A stretch of 64,000 nucleotides of DNA from Pseudomonas citri (GCF_025336485.1 NZ_JAODAB010000005.1:286743-350742); one strand, 5' to 3'; positions 34,882-44,775 are shown, numbered from the stretch's first letter. Numbers and translations: made by a program. The notes: generated from the letters alone by a model not told the origin.

Positions 34882-35292
34882 TCAATTTAGCCATTGCCGA
34901 CGTTGTCTACGTCCACCGCTGGCAAAGATACCGCAGAGCAGCGCCAATAGCGCTACCCCGGCGCCAATGACGAACCATTGCTGTTGCTCGGTCAGCAGGT
35001 GTGGCAAGGAGCTTGACTGGGCTTCCTTGAGTTGCAGCTTCAAGCGCTGGTTTTCCTGGCGCAACCGGGCCAGCACGGCGCTTTCGCGTTCGCTGTCGGC
35101 GTTTTGCAGCTGTTTGCCCAGCTCTTCGCGCTGGCGCTCGCTGTCCTTCAAGCGTTGCTGCAGTTCGGCGATCTGGCTGCCGGCGCTCAGGGACAAGGGG
35201 GTCGAATGACCGCCCTCGGTGCTTTCCTCGCCATGGGCGGGAGCCCCGATCGTCAACGTGACCAATAACAGGCACAACGGACCTTTGCGCAT
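34882..35292 (-). CDS. Secreted coiled-coil protein with C-terminal membrane anchor, unknown function
   Basis: 136 residues from the ATG at 35292. A signal peptide (MRKGPLCLLLVTLTIGAPAHG) precedes a coiled coil (IAELQQRLKDSERQREELGKQ to LRQENQRLKLQLKEAQ) and a C-terminal helix WFVIGAGVALLALLCGIF followed by basic residues. The topology resembles the YgiM-type bacterial SH3 proteins without the SH3 domain. It sits seven bases upstream of cpxR on the same strand and is conserved there in Pseudomonas (PA3203 position), so it probably belongs to the Cpx unit. Confidence 0.8.
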   Translation of the reverse strand: MRKGPLCLLLVTLTIGAPAHGEESTEGGHSTPLSLSAGSQIAELQQRLKDSERQREELGKQLQNADSERESAVLARLRQENQRLKLQLKEAQSSSLPHLLTEQQQWFVIGAGVALLALLCGIFASGGRRQRRQWLN

Positions 35293-35398
35293 TGCAACTC
35301 CTGAATTCCAATCGAGATTGGACAGGTTGTCGGCAGGCAAACGAGATAAATTAGCAATTGAATGCGATGAGCCTTGGCGGCTCATCGCACAGCAGGAT

Positions 35399-35698
35399 TT
35401 ATGGCAGGACTTGCTTGAACGGCTTGACCACGACATTGGCGTAGACGCCGGCCGTCACGAACGGATCGGCCTCGGCCCAGGCCTGTGCGGTAACCAGGGA
35501 ATCGAACTCGGCGACGATCAGGCTGCCGGAAAAACCCGCGGCGCCCGGGTCGTTACTGTCCACCGCCGGGTGCGGGCCGGCCAGCACGACGCGGCCTTCG
35601 GCCTTGAGCTGTTGCAGCCGCTCCAGGTGCTCGGGGCGCGCGGCCAGGCGTTTTTCCAGGGAGTTGGCGACGTCGGTGGCAATGATTGCGTAGAGCAT
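35399..35698 (-). CDS. YciI-family protein
   Basis: 99 residues beginning [22 protein letters not shown], with the family's [27 protein letters not shown] and the C-terminal [21 protein letters not shown]. It is a small cytoplasmic ferredoxin-like-fold protein; the conserved His-Asp pair is thought to be catalytic, but no reaction is established for the bacterial protein. It follows yciB by one base, and the same yciB-yciI association exists in enterobacteria. Confidence 0.92.
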   Translation of the reverse strand: MLYAIIATDVANSLEKRLAARPEHLERLQQLKAEGRVVLAGPHPAVDSNDPGAAGFSGSLIVAEFDSLVTAQAWAEADPFVTAGVYANVVVKPFKQVLP

Positions 35699-35699
35699 G

Positions 35700-36296
35700 T
35701 CAGTCCTCGGTTTTGGGCGTAGTAGGGTCGGCATCGTGCAGATGACGGGACAGGTAGATGCCCTGGCCAATCAGGAACAACAGCGTCATGCCCAGGCTGC
35801 CGAAGACCTTGAAGTCGACCCAGTACTCCTGGAACGTGAACGCGACGAACAGGTTGGCGGCGCCGCAGAACAGGAAGAACGCGATCCAGGCGATGTTCAG
35901 CCGGGTCCAGATCAGGTCCGGCAGGCTGATGGCATGGCCCATGATGCGCTTGATCAGCAGTCGATCACCGATGAAATGGCTGCCGATGAACGCCAGGGCG
36001 AACAGCCAGTTGACCACCGGCGCTTTCCATTTGAGGAAGGTTTCGCTGTGGAAGGCCAGGGTCAGGCTGCCGAACACGAGGCAGGCGACCAGGGTCAGCC
36101 ACTGGCTTTTTTCCAGTTTGCGCTGGGACAGGTACAACGCGCCGTAGACCACCAGGGAACTGATGATCAGCACCGCCGTGGCGCTGTAGATACCGCCTAC
36201 AGTCAAGGAGTGGCCAGCAATGTCGACGGTGCGCGGGTCAAGTTTGTAGGCGATGAAAAACAGCAGCAGCGGGATGAAGTCGATGAATTGTTTCAC
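35700..36296 (-). CDS. yciB: Septation protein A (inner membrane YciB/IspZ)
   Basis: 198 residues, an integral membrane protein with about five helices. It starts at the GTG at 36296 ([20 protein letters not shown]), the family's canonical beginning. Later signatures are [20 protein letters not shown] and [20 protein letters not shown]. YciB affects cell envelope maintenance and septation in enterics. The large open frame extending upstream overlaps the divergent PHP gene and is not coding. The gap to that gene (36297-36383) carries two divergent promoters. Confidence 0.93.
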   Translation of the reverse strand: MKQFIDFIPLLLFFIAYKLDPRTVDIAGHSLTVGGIYSATAVLIISSLVVYGALYLSQRKLEKSQWLTLVACLVFGSLTLAFHSETFLKWKAPVVNWLFALAFIGSHFIGDRLLIKRIMGHAISLPDLIWTRLNIAWIAFFLFCGAANLFVAFTFQEYWVDFKVFGSLGMTLLFLIGQGIYLSRHLHDADPTTPKTED

Positions 36297-36383
36297 AGTG
36301 GCAGCCAGAAGCAGGATGTGGCGGCATAATAACAAACATCCTTGGCCGCGATAGGGCCAGCCGATTTGAGGTAACGAACTCTC

Positions 36384-37247
36384 GTGAATGTCGATTTGCA
36401 TTGCCATAGCACGGCCTCCGATGGCGCCCTGGCGCCTGCGGTTCTGGTGGCGCGGGCGTTCGAGCACGGCGTGCGAGTCCTGGCCCTGACCGATCACGAC
36501 ACCCTCGAAGGCCTCGACGAGGCCCGCAACGCCGCCACGGCGCTGGGCATGCAACTGGTCAACGGCGTCGAGTTGTCCTGCACCTGGGGCGGCGCGACCA
36601 TTCACGTGCTGGGTTATGGCTTCGATGTCGAGGCCGAGCCCTTGGTCCAGGCCATTGCGGCGTTGCATGATGGTCGCTGGCTGCGCGCCGAAGAGATCAG
36701 CCGCAAACTCGCCCTCAAGGGCATGCCCGACGCGCTGGAGGGCGCCCTGCAGATCCAGCAGGAACTGGGCGACAGTGGCAATGCCCCGGCCCGGCCGCAT
36801 TTCGCCGACTGGATGGTTCGCGAAGGGTTCGTCAAGGACCGTGCCGAAGCGTTTCGCAAGTGGCTGGGGGCGGGCAAGCTCGGCGACGTCAAACAGCATT
36901 GGCCGACCCTGGAGGAAACGGTCCAGACCCTGCGCGCGGCCGGGGCCTGGGTCAGCCTGGCGCATCCATGGCATTATGATTTCACCCGCAGCAAGCGTCG
37001 TCGCCTGGTGGCCGACTATATTCAAGCAGGCGGGCATGCCATTGAAGTGGTTAACGGCCATCAACCGGCCGAGCAGGTCGGCAGCCTGGCGATCCTGGCC
37101 CGCGAATTCGGCCTGCTGGTGACTGCCGGCAGTGATTTCCATGGCCCTGGAGGCTGGTCCGAAATTGGCGAGTACCGCCCGTTGCCGGACGATCTGCCAC
37201 CACTATGGTGTAGATTCAAACATGATCCCGTTACCGCCGCCGTCTGA
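36384..37247 (+). CDS. rnm: PHP-domain phosphatase/nuclease, RNase AM type (YciV/TrpH)
   Basis: 287 residues from the GTG at 36384. Metal-binding motifs of the PHP domain are [29 protein letters not shown], a late LAHPWHYDF and [10 protein letters not shown]. coli YciV/RNase AM removes 5' nucleotides from structured RNAs and hydrolyses 3',5'-nucleoside bisphosphates. It precedes yciO by 13 bases and shares the run yciV-yciO seen in enterics. Confidence 0.9.
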   Translation: MNVDLHCHSTASDGALAPAVLVARAFEHGVRVLALTDHDTLEGLDEARNAATALGMQLVNGVELSCTWGGATIHVLGYGFDVEAEPLVQAIAALHDGRWLRAEEISRKLALKGMPDALEGALQIQQELGDSGNAPARPHFADWMVREGFVKDRAEAFRKWLGAGKLGDVKQHWPTLEETVQTLRAAGAWVSLAHPWHYDFTRSKRRRLVADYIQAGGHAIEVVNGHQPAEQVGSLAILAREFGLLVTAGSDFHGPGGWSEIGEYRPLPDDLPPLWCRFKHDPVTAAV

Positions 37248-37260
37248 ACAGGTAGAACAC

Positions 37261-37890
37261 GTGAGTCAATTTTTCCAGATTCATCCGGAAAACCCGCAAG
37301 CGCGCCTGATCAAACAGGCCGTGGAAATCATCCGTGGCGGCGGTGTGGTGGTCTATCCCACCGACTCGTCCTACGCCATCGGTTGCCAGATCGGCGACAA
37401 GAACGCCGTGGAGCGGGTCAGACGCCTGCGTCAGCTGGACGACAAGCACAACTTTGCGCTGATCTGCAGCGACCTGTCGCAACTGGGGCTGTTCGCCAAG
37501 ATCGACACCGGCACTTTCCGTCTGCTCAAGGCCCATTTGCCGGGGCCGTATACCTTTATTCTCAATGCCACCCGGGAAGTCCCGCGGTTGCTGCTGCATC
37601 CCAAGAAACGCACCATCGGCCTGCGGGTGCCGAGCCACCCCATTGCCCTCGCGTTGCTGGCCGAGTTGGGTGAGCCCTTGATGAGCGTGACGCTGATCAT
37701 GCCTGGCGAGAGCGAACCGTTGACCGACCCCTACGAGATCCGCCAGTTGCTCGAACATCAGGTCGACCTGATCATCGACGGTGGTTTTGGCGGCATGAAG
37801 GCCTCCACCGTCATCAACCTGGCCGACGGCGAACCGCAAGTGGTGCGGGTCGGCTGCGGCGATCCGACGCCGTTCATGGTCGAGGCCTGA
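37261..37890 (+). CDS. yciO: Sua5/YciO/YrdC family protein YciO
   Basis: 209 residues from the GTG at 37261, which gives MSQFFQIHPENPQARLIKQA, the normal YciO N-terminus. Core motifs are VVVYPTDSSYAIGC and RLRQLDDKHNFALIC, then LLHPKKRTIGLRVPSHPIA. The fold is that of threonylcarbamoyl-AMP synthases (TsaC/Sua5), but YciO has low or different activity. Its stop codon abuts the scpA start with no gap (TGA then ATG), so the two are co-translated. Confidence 0.92.
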   Translation: MSQFFQIHPENPQARLIKQAVEIIRGGGVVVYPTDSSYAIGCQIGDKNAVERVRRLRQLDDKHNFALICSDLSQLGLFAKIDTGTFRLLKAHLPGPYTFILNATREVPRLLLHPKKRTIGLRVPSHPIALALLAELGEPLMSVTLIMPGESEPLTDPYEIRQLLEHQVDLIIDGGFGGMKASTVINLADGEPQVVRVGCGDPTPFMVEA

Positions 37891-38721
37891 ATGTCGGCGG
37901 TGGAAAACGTGGAACAAGACATCGACAGCCAGGCTGGCGCCCAGCAAGAGCTGCCGTTCGCCATGGTCTACGGCCAGGCGGTCATGGAAATGCCCCTGGA
38001 CCTGTACATTCCGCCGGATGCGCTGGAAGTCTTCCTGGAAGCGTTCGAGGGGCCGCTCGACCTGCTGCTTTACCTGATCCGCAAACAGAACATCAACATC
38101 CTCGACATCCCCGTGGCGGAGATTACCCGTCAGTACATGGGTTATGTCGAACTGATGCAGTCGGTGCGCCTTGAGCTGGCCGCCGAGTACCTGGTGATGG
38201 CGGCCATGCTCGCCGAGATCAAGTCGCGGATGCTGCTGCCGCGCTCGGCGGAGGTCGAGCAGGAAGAGGAGGACCCGCGGGCCGAGCTGATCCGCCGCTT
38301 GCAGGAGTACGAGCGCTTCAAGGCCGCGGCCGAAGGGATCGACGGCTTGAGCCGGGTCGGCCGTGAGGTGGTGGTGCCCAAGCTCGATGCACCCGAGGCT
38401 CGGGCGCGCAAGTTATTGCCGGATGTGAGCCTGGAAGAGTTGTTGATGTCCATGGCCGAGGTCCTGCGCCGGGGCGATATGTTTGAAAGTCACCAGGTCA
38501 GTCGCGAAGCGTTGTCCACTCGCGAACGCATGAGCGACGTGCTGGAGCGGCTCAAGGGCGGTGGTTTTGTACCGTTCGTCGAGTTGTTCACTGCCGAGGA
38601 AGGGCGCTTGGGCGTGGTCGTGACGTTTATGGCGATCCTGGAATTGGTCAAGGAATCCTTGGTCGAGCTGGTGCAGAATGAGCCGTTCGCAGCGATCCAC
38701 GTGCGAGCACGAGCCGAATAA
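37891..38721 (+). CDS. scpA: Segregation and condensation protein ScpA
   Basis: 276 residues, a kleisin that bridges SMC heads. The N-terminal signature FEGPLDLLLYLIRKQNINILDIPVAEITRQYM is textbook, as are the AAEYLVMAAMLAEIKSRMLLP helix and the C-terminal winged helix that includes FLAILELVKE-like FMAILELVKESLVELVQ. The first 40 residues are an extra acidic extension; translation could begin later. It lies between yciO and scpB and forms the SMC-ScpAB complex for chromosome organisation. Confidence 0.95.
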   Translation: MSAVENVEQDIDSQAGAQQELPFAMVYGQAVMEMPLDLYIPPDALEVFLEAFEGPLDLLLYLIRKQNINILDIPVAEITRQYMGYVELMQSVRLELAAEYLVMAAMLAEIKSRMLLPRSAEVEQEEEDPRAELIRRLQEYERFKAAAEGIDGLSRVGREVVVPKLDAPEARARKLLPDVSLEELLMSMAEVLRRGDMFESHQVSREALSTRERMSDVLERLKGGGFVPFVELFTAEEGRLGVVVTFMAILELVKESLVELVQNEPFAAIHVRARAE

Positions 38722-38732
38722 CGAGCAAATCA

Positions 38733-39671
38733 ATGAATCTGACTGAACCCCGCGAGCTGGCGCCCTTGCTTGAAGCTTTCCTGTTGGCCTCTGGAAAGCC
38801 GCAGTCGATGGAGCGGCTGTTTGAACTCTTCGAAGAAGGCGAGCGGCCCGAGCCGGCCGTGTTCAAGAAAGCCTTGGCGCTGTTGGGCAAGTCTTGCGAG
38901 GGGCGGGCTTTTGAGCTCAAGGAAGTGGCGTCCGGGTATCGCCTGCAGATCCGCGAGAAGTTCGTCCCTTGGGTCGGGCGTCTCTGGGAGGAGCGGCCCC
39001 AGCGTTATTCCCGCGCCTTGCTGGAAACCATGGCACTGATTGCCTACCGCCAGCCGATCACCCGGGGCGAAATCGAGGACGTACGGGGCGTGGCGGTCAA
39101 CAGCAACATCGTCAAGACGCTGCTGGAGCGCGAGTGGATCCGTGTCGTCGGCTACCGCGACGTACCCGGCAAACCCGCGATGTTCGCCACCACCAAGGCG
39201 TTCCTCGATCACTTCAACCTCAAGAACCTCGATGACCTGCCGCCGCTGGCCGAGCTGCGCGAGCTGGAGCCCGAGCCGATGCTGGAGTTCGACGACGCAC
39301 CGGTGCCCCCAGGCTTGCAGGAGCTGGCCGACGCCAGTGCCGAACCGGAGGAGCCCAAGGAGGAAACCAGTTTCCACTCGCTGTTGCTGGAACTGGACAG
39401 CATGGAGGAGGGGCTCAAGACCGATTTCGACGATTTGCTGCGGGAAGGGGCGGAGCCGATCGGCGAGCCGTCCGAGGCTGAGGTTGAACCGACGGCCGAG
39501 GTCGAACCCGAAGAAGACATCCTTGGCGTGGCCGAAGCCCGGGAAAAGCTCCTGGCCGCCGTCGCGGCCCTGGAACCGCCGCAACCCGAGTCTGAACTCA
39601 GTGACGAAGAAGCCGAGGCCCGGGCGTTGGCCGAAGCGATCGAGAATGAACGCCGCCAGTGGGAGGATTGA
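38733..39671 (+). CDS. scpB: Segregation and condensation protein ScpB
   Basis: 312 residues. The N-terminal 180 residues are the tandem winged-helix core, with EAFLLASGKPQSMERL, SRALLETMALIAYRQPITRGEIEDVRGV and LLEREWIRVVGYRDVPGKPAMFATTKAFLDHF. The following 130 residues are highly acidic and low-complexity, longer than the tail in Firmicutes ScpB but normal in Pseudomonas. ScpB dimers bind ScpA in the SMC complex. It starts 11 bases after scpA. Confidence 0.95.
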   Translation: MNLTEPRELAPLLEAFLLASGKPQSMERLFELFEEGERPEPAVFKKALALLGKSCEGRAFELKEVASGYRLQIREKFVPWVGRLWEERPQRYSRALLETMALIAYRQPITRGEIEDVRGVAVNSNIVKTLLEREWIRVVGYRDVPGKPAMFATTKAFLDHFNLKNLDDLPPLAELRELEPEPMLEFDDAPVPPGLQELADASAEPEEPKEETSFHSLLLELDSMEEGLKTDFDDLLREGAEPIGEPSEAEVEPTAEVEPEEDILGVAEAREKLLAAVAALEPPQPESELSDEEAEARALAEAIENERRQWED

Positions 39672-39879
39672 TCCCACAGGCCGCTCATCCCCCTTGTGGG
39701 AGCGATGCAATGCCACCGGTCGGCGGAAAACCCGCTGAGCGTTCATCGATCAACTAGTCTCTGATGCGCGTTCGCCTCAATGAGCGTATGATTCGCGACC
39801 CTTTGGCGAGCCCTCGTCAAAACCGTTTTCAAATGGGTCAGGCCAGGCCTGATCCGATCACACCGGGAGGTGCCCAGCA

Positions 39880-41112
39880 ATGAAAGACCAAGACCAGAAT
39901 GACAGCCAGTCAATCGGACCCGCCGGCGAGAAACTGCAAAAAGTCCTCGCCCGTATCGGCGTCGGTTCGCGCCGTGACGTAGAAGCCTGGATCACCCAGG
40001 GCCGCATCAAGGTCAACGGCAAAGACGCCACCTTGGGCCTGCGCGTCGACATGCACGACGCTATCACCATCGATGGCAAGGTGATCAAGCGTGAAGAGGC
40101 CGCCGAAACGGTGCGCCGCGTGATCATGTACAACAAGCCCGATGGCGAGATCTGCACCCGCGACGACCCGGAAGGCCGTCCGACCGTGTTCGACAAGATG
40201 CCGCGTCCGAAAGAAGGTCGGTGGATCAATATCGGGCGCCTGGACATCAACACCACGGGCCTTTTGATGTTCACCACCGACGGTGAGCTGGCCAACCGTT
40301 TGATGCACCCGTCCTACGAGATGGACCGCGAATACGCCGTGCGTGTGCGCGGTGAAGTCGACGACGAGATGATCGAGCGGCTCAAAGCCGGGGTTGTGCT
40401 GGAAGACGGCCCGGCGCGTTTCACCGACATCAAGCAGGCGCCGGGTGGGGAAGGGTTCAACCACTGGTACCACTGCGTGGTGATGGAAGGCCGTAACCGC
40501 GAAGTGCGTCGCCTGTGGGAATCCCAGGGGTTGGTGGTCAGCCGCCTGAAGCGCGTGCGTTTCGGCCCGGTGTTCCTCAATTCCGACTTGCCGATGGGCC
40601 GCTGGCGCGAAATGAGCCAGCAGGAAGTGGACATCCTGGCAGCCGAGGTCGGCCTCACGCCGGTGGCGATGCCGCAGATGACCGCCAAGAGCAAGGACAA
40701 GCTGGAGCGGATGCAGCGTAGATCCTCGCGTCCGATGGCCAAGGCCGAGCGCGTGCGCACACTGCGTCCACCGGTTGACGGTGCCGCAACCGCTCCGCGG
40801 CCTTCGCGCGAGCCGCAGATCGAAGGCGAACGCCCGGCCCGCAAGCCAGCACCTCGCCAGGACGGCGAACGCGGCCCACGCACACCGCGTCCGGCCAACG
40901 GCCGTACGGAACGTGGCGAAGGTCGTGGCGCTCCGGCGGGTCGTGGTACGCCAGTTGCCGAACGGCCTGCCGACGTGAAGCGCCCGGCCAAGCCGACGTC
41001 GAAGCGTCCGGGCATCGCCCTGGTCGATCGTGATGCCCCGTCGGGCAAGCGCCGTGGCGCTCCGGCAGGTTCGGGGCAGCGCCCGGGGTTTGGGCGTCGT
41101 AAGCCGGAGTGA
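39880..41112 (+). CDS. rluB: 23S rRNA pseudouridine(2605) synthase RluB
   Basis: 410 residues. An S4 RNA-binding domain (EKLQKVLARIGVGSRRDVEAWITQGRIKVNG) is followed by the RsuA/RluB catalytic domain with the active-site Asp in IGRLDINTTGLLMFT and the later EGRNREVRRLWESQGLVVSRLKRVRFG. The last 150 residues are an Arg/Pro/Gly-rich tail, a common feature of Pseudomonas RluB and probably RNA-binding. It follows scpB by 208 bases, a conserved neighbourhood. The terminator at 41132-41160 follows. Confidence 0.95.
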   Translation: MKDQDQNDSQSIGPAGEKLQKVLARIGVGSRRDVEAWITQGRIKVNGKDATLGLRVDMHDAITIDGKVIKREEAAETVRRVIMYNKPDGEICTRDDPEGRPTVFDKMPRPKEGRWINIGRLDINTTGLLMFTTDGELANRLMHPSYEMDREYAVRVRGEVDDEMIERLKAGVVLEDGPARFTDIKQAPGGEGFNHWYHCVVMEGRNREVRRLWESQGLVVSRLKRVRFGPVFLNSDLPMGRWREMSQQEVDILAAEVGLTPVAMPQMTAKSKDKLERMQRRSSRPMAKAERVRTLRPPVDGAATAPRPSREPQIEGERPARKPAPRQDGERGPRTPRPANGRTERGEGRGAPAGRGTPVAERPADVKRPAKPTSKRPGIALVDRDAPSGKRRGAPAGSGQRPGFGRRKPE

Positions 41113-41131
41113 TCGGCATCTCCCAATGAAA

Positions 41132-41162
41132 AACGCCAACTTTCGGGTTGGCGTTTTTTTTT
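41132..41162 (+). terminator. Rho-independent terminator of rluB
   Basis: AACGCCAAC (41132-41140), a six-base loop, GTTGGCGTT (41147-41155) and a run of about ten T. Confidence 0.93.
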
Positions 41163-41251
41163 TGAGATGCGCTGGCGCAGCCGGCTTGGCTCGCGACAGT
41201 GGTGGGGTCGTCATCCGTGGTGAGCTGGCAAACGGTATTCAGCCGCATAAA

Positions 41252-41283
41252 AAAAGGTGCGACCCGCAAGGGCCGCACCTTTT
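41252..41283 (-). terminator. Rho-independent terminator of the Pit transporter gene
   Basis: AAAAGGTGCG (41252-41261) pairs with CGCACCTTTT (41274-41283); the minus-strand reading ends in a T-run. It lies 15 bases past the stop codon. Confidence 0.85.
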
Positions 41284-41298
41284 CCATAGTCGCTGGAA

Positions 41299-42774
41299 TC
41301 AGCCGCCAATGGCCTTGGACGCCAGCCAGAACAGGCCCGCCGACAGTGCCACGGTCGCTGGCAGGGTCAGTACCCAGGCCAGCAGGATGTTGCGCACGGT
41401 GCCGCCTTGCAGGCCGCTCTTGTTCGCCACCATGGTACCGGCCACGCCCGAGGACAGCACATGGGTCGTGGACACCGGCAGGCTGAAGATGTTCGCCAGG
41501 CCGATCATGCACGCGGTGGTGATCTGCGCCGACATGCCTTGGGCGTAGGTCATGCCTTGTTTGCCGATTTTCTCACCGATGGTCAGCACCACACGTTTCC
41601 AGCCGATCATGGTGCCCAGGCCCAGCGCCAGGGCCACCGCCAGGATCACCCAGAACGGGGCGTATTCGGTGGTGCCGGTCAGGTCCTTGCGCAGCTTGTT
41701 CAAGTCGTCTTTTTCGCGTGCAGCCAACTCAGGCAGCTTGCCGACTTTCTTCGCTGTATCGTCCAGGCAGAGCAGGTAGCGGCGCACTTCGATACGGCTT
41801 TCCGACGGCAGCGAATGATAATCCGCCACGCCCTTGAGGGTATCGAGCAGGGCATTGATGGTCGGTTCGGTCTGCTGCGGGTTGCAGCGGAACTTCTCCG
41901 GCAGATCGCCCGGCACGCTTTTGCCCAGCGCCAGGTATTCACCCAGGGATTCGCTGTTGCGTTTGTAGAACTGGCTCAGGTGCAGGGTCGCGTCGCGGGT
42001 CCGTTCGATCTGGTAGGTGGTGCTGCTCAGGTCGAGTACGAACTGCGACGGCACGATCCCGATCAGCACCAGCATGATCAGGCCGATACCTTTCTGGCCG
42101 TCATTGGAGCCGTGGACGAAACTCACGCCCATGGCCGAGATCACCAGCACCAGGCGGTTCCAGAACGGTGGGTGTTTCTTGTCGTCGACCTTGCGACGCT
42201 GTTCCGGCGTCTTGTGCATCTTGGAGATCGGGCGCCACCACTTCAGGCCGATCAACACCAGGGCGGCGACGAGGAAACCGGCCATCGGCGAGAACACCAG
42301 GGAGGCGCCGATGTCGATCGCCTTCTGCCAGTTCACCCCGTCGGCCAACGGAATATCGTTGATCAAGGCGTTGGCCAGGCCCACGCCGAGGATCGAGCCG
42401 ATCAGGGTATGGGAGCTGGACGCCGGGATACCGAAGTACCAGGTGCCCAGGTTCCAGGTGATGGCCGCTGCGAGCAGCGAAAACACCATGGCCAGCCCGT
42501 GTCCGGTGTTCACGTTGATCAGCAGTTCCACAGGCAACAGATGGACGATGGCGTACGCCACGCCCACGCCGCCCAGCAGCACGCCAAGGAAGTTGAACAC
42601 GCCGGAGAAGAACACCGCCAGGTGCGGCGGCATGGCTTTGGTGTAGATAACAGTGGCAACCGCGTTAGCGGTGTCATGAAAGCCGTTGATGAACTCGAAG
42701 GCGAGGACAAAAGCCAGGGCGAGCAAGAGGCTCACAAGCACCCAAGCATCCAGTCCGCTGAATAAATCGATCAT
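41299..42774 (-). CDS. pitA: Low-affinity inorganic phosphate transporter, Pit family
   Basis: 491 residues with about ten membrane helices and a central cytoplasmic loop. The duplicated Pit signature is visible in both halves: FEFINGFHDTANAVATVIYT near the N-terminus and SFVHGSNDGQKGIGLIMLVLIG in the middle, with SSSHTLIGSILGV and PVSTTHVLSSGVAGTM. The protein imports metal-phosphate complexes using the proton gradient. The E. coli relative PitA has 499 residues. The gene appears monocistronic. Confidence 0.95.
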   Translation of the reverse strand: MIDLFSGLDAWVLVSLLLALAFVLAFEFINGFHDTANAVATVIYTKAMPPHLAVFFSGVFNFLGVLLGGVGVAYAIVHLLPVELLINVNTGHGLAMVFSLLAAAITWNLGTWYFGIPASSSHTLIGSILGVGLANALINDIPLADGVNWQKAIDIGASLVFSPMAGFLVAALVLIGLKWWRPISKMHKTPEQRRKVDDKKHPPFWNRLVLVISAMGVSFVHGSNDGQKGIGLIMLVLIGIVPSQFVLDLSSTTYQIERTRDATLHLSQFYKRNSESLGEYLALGKSVPGDLPEKFRCNPQQTEPTINALLDTLKGVADYHSLPSESRIEVRRYLLCLDDTAKKVGKLPELAAREKDDLNKLRKDLTGTTEYAPFWVILAVALALGLGTMIGWKRVVLTIGEKIGKQGMTYAQGMSAQITTACMIGLANIFSLPVSTTHVLSSGVAGTMVANKSGLQGGTVRNILLAWVLTLPATVALSAGLFWLASKAIGG

Positions 42775-43142
42775 GAAGGTTTTCTGACCCGGTCATAAGG
42801 GGGCGCGATTATGCCAGAAAACCTTGGAAATCGATGCATTGCCTGCTCATCGGTAACATTCTTCAACGAAATAATTTGTAGGAAACCCGTCCGGCGAGGG
42901 TTGTCGACAGGTGGCATAACCCATTGATTCCGGGCTGGAAAGCCCGACAGGCAAGGGGCGCCAGGAAAAGAGAAAGGGATTCAACGGCTGTGTGAAATGT
43001 CTGAAAAGAAAGTCAGCCAGAGGCATTCCTCGACCGACCGGCGAGCCAGGAGGGCAGCCCGCTCATGGCGGGCATCCAATACCGGTGTCCGGCCTGGGTG
43101 TCGGCCGGATACCGCAATAACAAGAACCTCGGGGCTTGGGCG
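42775..43142. other. Gap with no recognisable gene
   Basis: The first part presumably holds the pitA promoter on the minus strand. No frame in either direction has a family match, and no strong stem with a T-run was seen. The stretch near 42930-42960 shows only short, weak complementarity. Confidence 0.4.
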
Positions 43143-43343
43143 TCACGGCTCCTCGGCCCGGAGTTCTTTTTCCATTTTCTGAAGTTCTTGGGTGAAAGCC
43201 TGATCCTGGACAGTGGCACGTTTGCGCCAGGGTTTGCGTTCAGGTTCAGGTTGGGCGGCATAAGTGGTGACCTCACCGCCGTAAACTTCCTTGTAACGTT
43301 GTTCCTGGCGCTCAAGTTCCGCGCGCAGTTCTTCTTTCGTCAC
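43143..43343 (-). CDS. Small charged protein, function unknown
   Basis: 66 residues from a GTG at 43343: MTKEELRAELERQEQRYKEV, then YGGEVTTYAAQPEPERKP and a basic WRKRATVQDQAFTQELQ stretch with an acidic end. The open frame continues upstream but that part has no coding character. The balanced charges and helical ends resemble small Pseudomonas hypothetical proteins. The pattern is convincing as a gene, but no function can be named. Confidence 0.6.
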   Translation of the reverse strand: MTKEELRAELERQEQRYKEVYGGEVTTYAAQPEPERKPWRKRATVQDQAFTQELQKMEKELRAEEP

Positions 43344-43932
43344 AGTTTTACCTAACAAATTGAAGTTGAATCTGGTGATACGCACTGCATGCGGGCATGC
43401 AGACGGCCACGGCACCAGAGCTGACAGCTGACGTAGCATCAGGGCTTCGTGTTGTTGCCGATACAGGGAAAGCAGCCATGAAGGCGCTTCGGGCACCTGT
43501 TGCCGGCACCGAGGTATAAACCACAGTGCCTGCCGGACGGCGCGGTCGAATGGCCGCAGCGTCACTGGGTTGCATTATAGCGGTCCGGCCGGATAACACT
43601 ATCGGGAAGTTTAAAGTGTCAGTTGTTGTGTGCATCAATATTTGTATATGCAACTTGTGACCCTTGGGTCAGGTCGTTTTCCAAATGTGTCGCTATCCTG
43701 ACGTCATTCATTGTGACAAGTTCAACATGATGTACACCTGGGTTGAAATTAGCCGCCGGGGTTGTTTCTCGAACTTTATCGAACGCTTGTGGCGGATCAG
43801 CGATGGGTCAAGGGTGTGTATTTGCGATTATCGCGCGCCGGTTCGATAATCGAACGCTCTTGGCAGGCCAATCCTTGTTCTCTAAAGGCGTGGCGCTTGT
43901 AATAGCCCTCACTTCCGAGGAAGGATCAGTCA
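43344..43932. other. Long gap upstream of pcaR
   Basis: No convincing gene is visible. Short open frames such as 43664-43849 lack a ribosome site or family likeness. The last 110 bases contain the PcaR-type operators described separately. A PcaR-dependent promoter for pcaR is therefore the only defined content. Confidence 0.5.
43823..43855 (+). promoter_or_regulatory. PcaR-type operator at the pcaR promoter
   Basis: GTTCGATAATCGAAC (43841-43855) is a perfect 15-bp palindrome matching the PcaR box I recall for pcaIJ (GTTCGATAATCGCAC). A second related palindrome, TGCGATTATCGCGC, is centred 19 bp upstream (43822-43835). Two sites two helical turns apart fit autoregulation. Confidence 0.8.
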
Positions 43933-44775
43933 ATGAACGACCAACTGCGCAATGCCTTCACATCAGTGGCACCACCGATTGTCGCTTCGCCAGCCAAGCG
44001 GATCCAGGCACTGACCGGCGATCCGGATTTCATGACTTCCCTGGCGCGAGGCCTGGCGGTGGTCCAGGCGTTCCAGGAGCGTAAGCGGCACCTGACCATT
44101 GCGCAGATCAGCCATCGCACGGAAATCCCGCGCGCCGCTGTCAGACGTTGCCTGCATACCTTGATCAAGTTGGGCTACGCCACCACGGACGGACGGACCT
44201 ATTCGTTGTTGCCCAAGGTGCTGACCCTCGGCCATGCCTATTTGTCGTCCACGCCCCTGGCCGTCTCTGCCCAACCCTATCTGGACCGCATGAGCGAGCA
44301 ACTGCACGAAGCCTGCAACATGGCGACGCTCGAAGGCGACGACATCCTCTACATTGCCCGGTCGGCTACGACCCAGCGCCTGATTTCCGTGGATTTGTCC
44401 GTCGGTGGGCGCCTGCCGGCCTATTGCACTTCCATGGGCCGGATTCTCCTGGCGGCCCTGGACGATGCGTCGCTGCGCGACTACCTGGACCACGCCGACC
44501 TGCAGGCCAAGACCAGTCGGACCCTGCACACCCCTGAAGCGTTACTCGAATGCCTGCAAGAAGTGCGCAAGCAAGGCTGGTGCATCGTCGACCAGGAACT
44601 GGAGCAGGGCCTGCGTTCGATCGCCGTGCCGGTGTACGACGCTTCCGGCCAGGTGGTGGCGGCCTTGAATGTCAGTACCCATGCCGGACGGGTCAGTCGC
44701 AACGAGCTGGAACAGCGCTTCCTGCCGGGCCTGCTGGGGGCCAGCCGGGATTTGAGTGCGCAGCTGTTCACTTAA
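43933..44775 (+). CDS. pcaR: IclR-family regulator PcaR of the beta-ketoadipate pathway
   Basis: 280 residues. The N-terminal helix-turn-helix is LTIAQISHRTEIPRAAVRRCLHTLIKLGYA, followed by the IclR effector domain (LSEQLHEACNMATLEGDDILYIARSA; GRLPAYCTSMGRILLAAL). This is the PcaR/PobR subgroup, activated by beta-ketoadipate. It heads the pca cluster, and palindromic 15-bp boxes occur before itself, pcaK and pcaI. A GGAAGG site precedes the ATG. Confidence 0.95.
   Translation: MNDQLRNAFTSVAPPIVASPAKRIQALTGDPDFMTSLARGLAVVQAFQERKRHLTIAQISHRTEIPRAAVRRCLHTLIKLGYATTDGRTYSLLPKVLTLGHAYLSSTPLAVSAQPYLDRMSEQLHEACNMATLEGDDILYIARSATTQRLISVDLSVGGRLPAYCTSMGRILLAALDDASLRDYLDHADLQAKTSRTLHTPEALLECLQEVRKQGWCIVDQELEQGLRSIAVPVYDASGQVVAALNVSTHAGRVSRNELEQRFLPGLLGASRDLSAQLFT

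Noticed and set aside
36297..37142. N-terminal extension of yciB
   Set aside because: It lies opposite the PHP gene; YciB is complete from the GTG at 36296.
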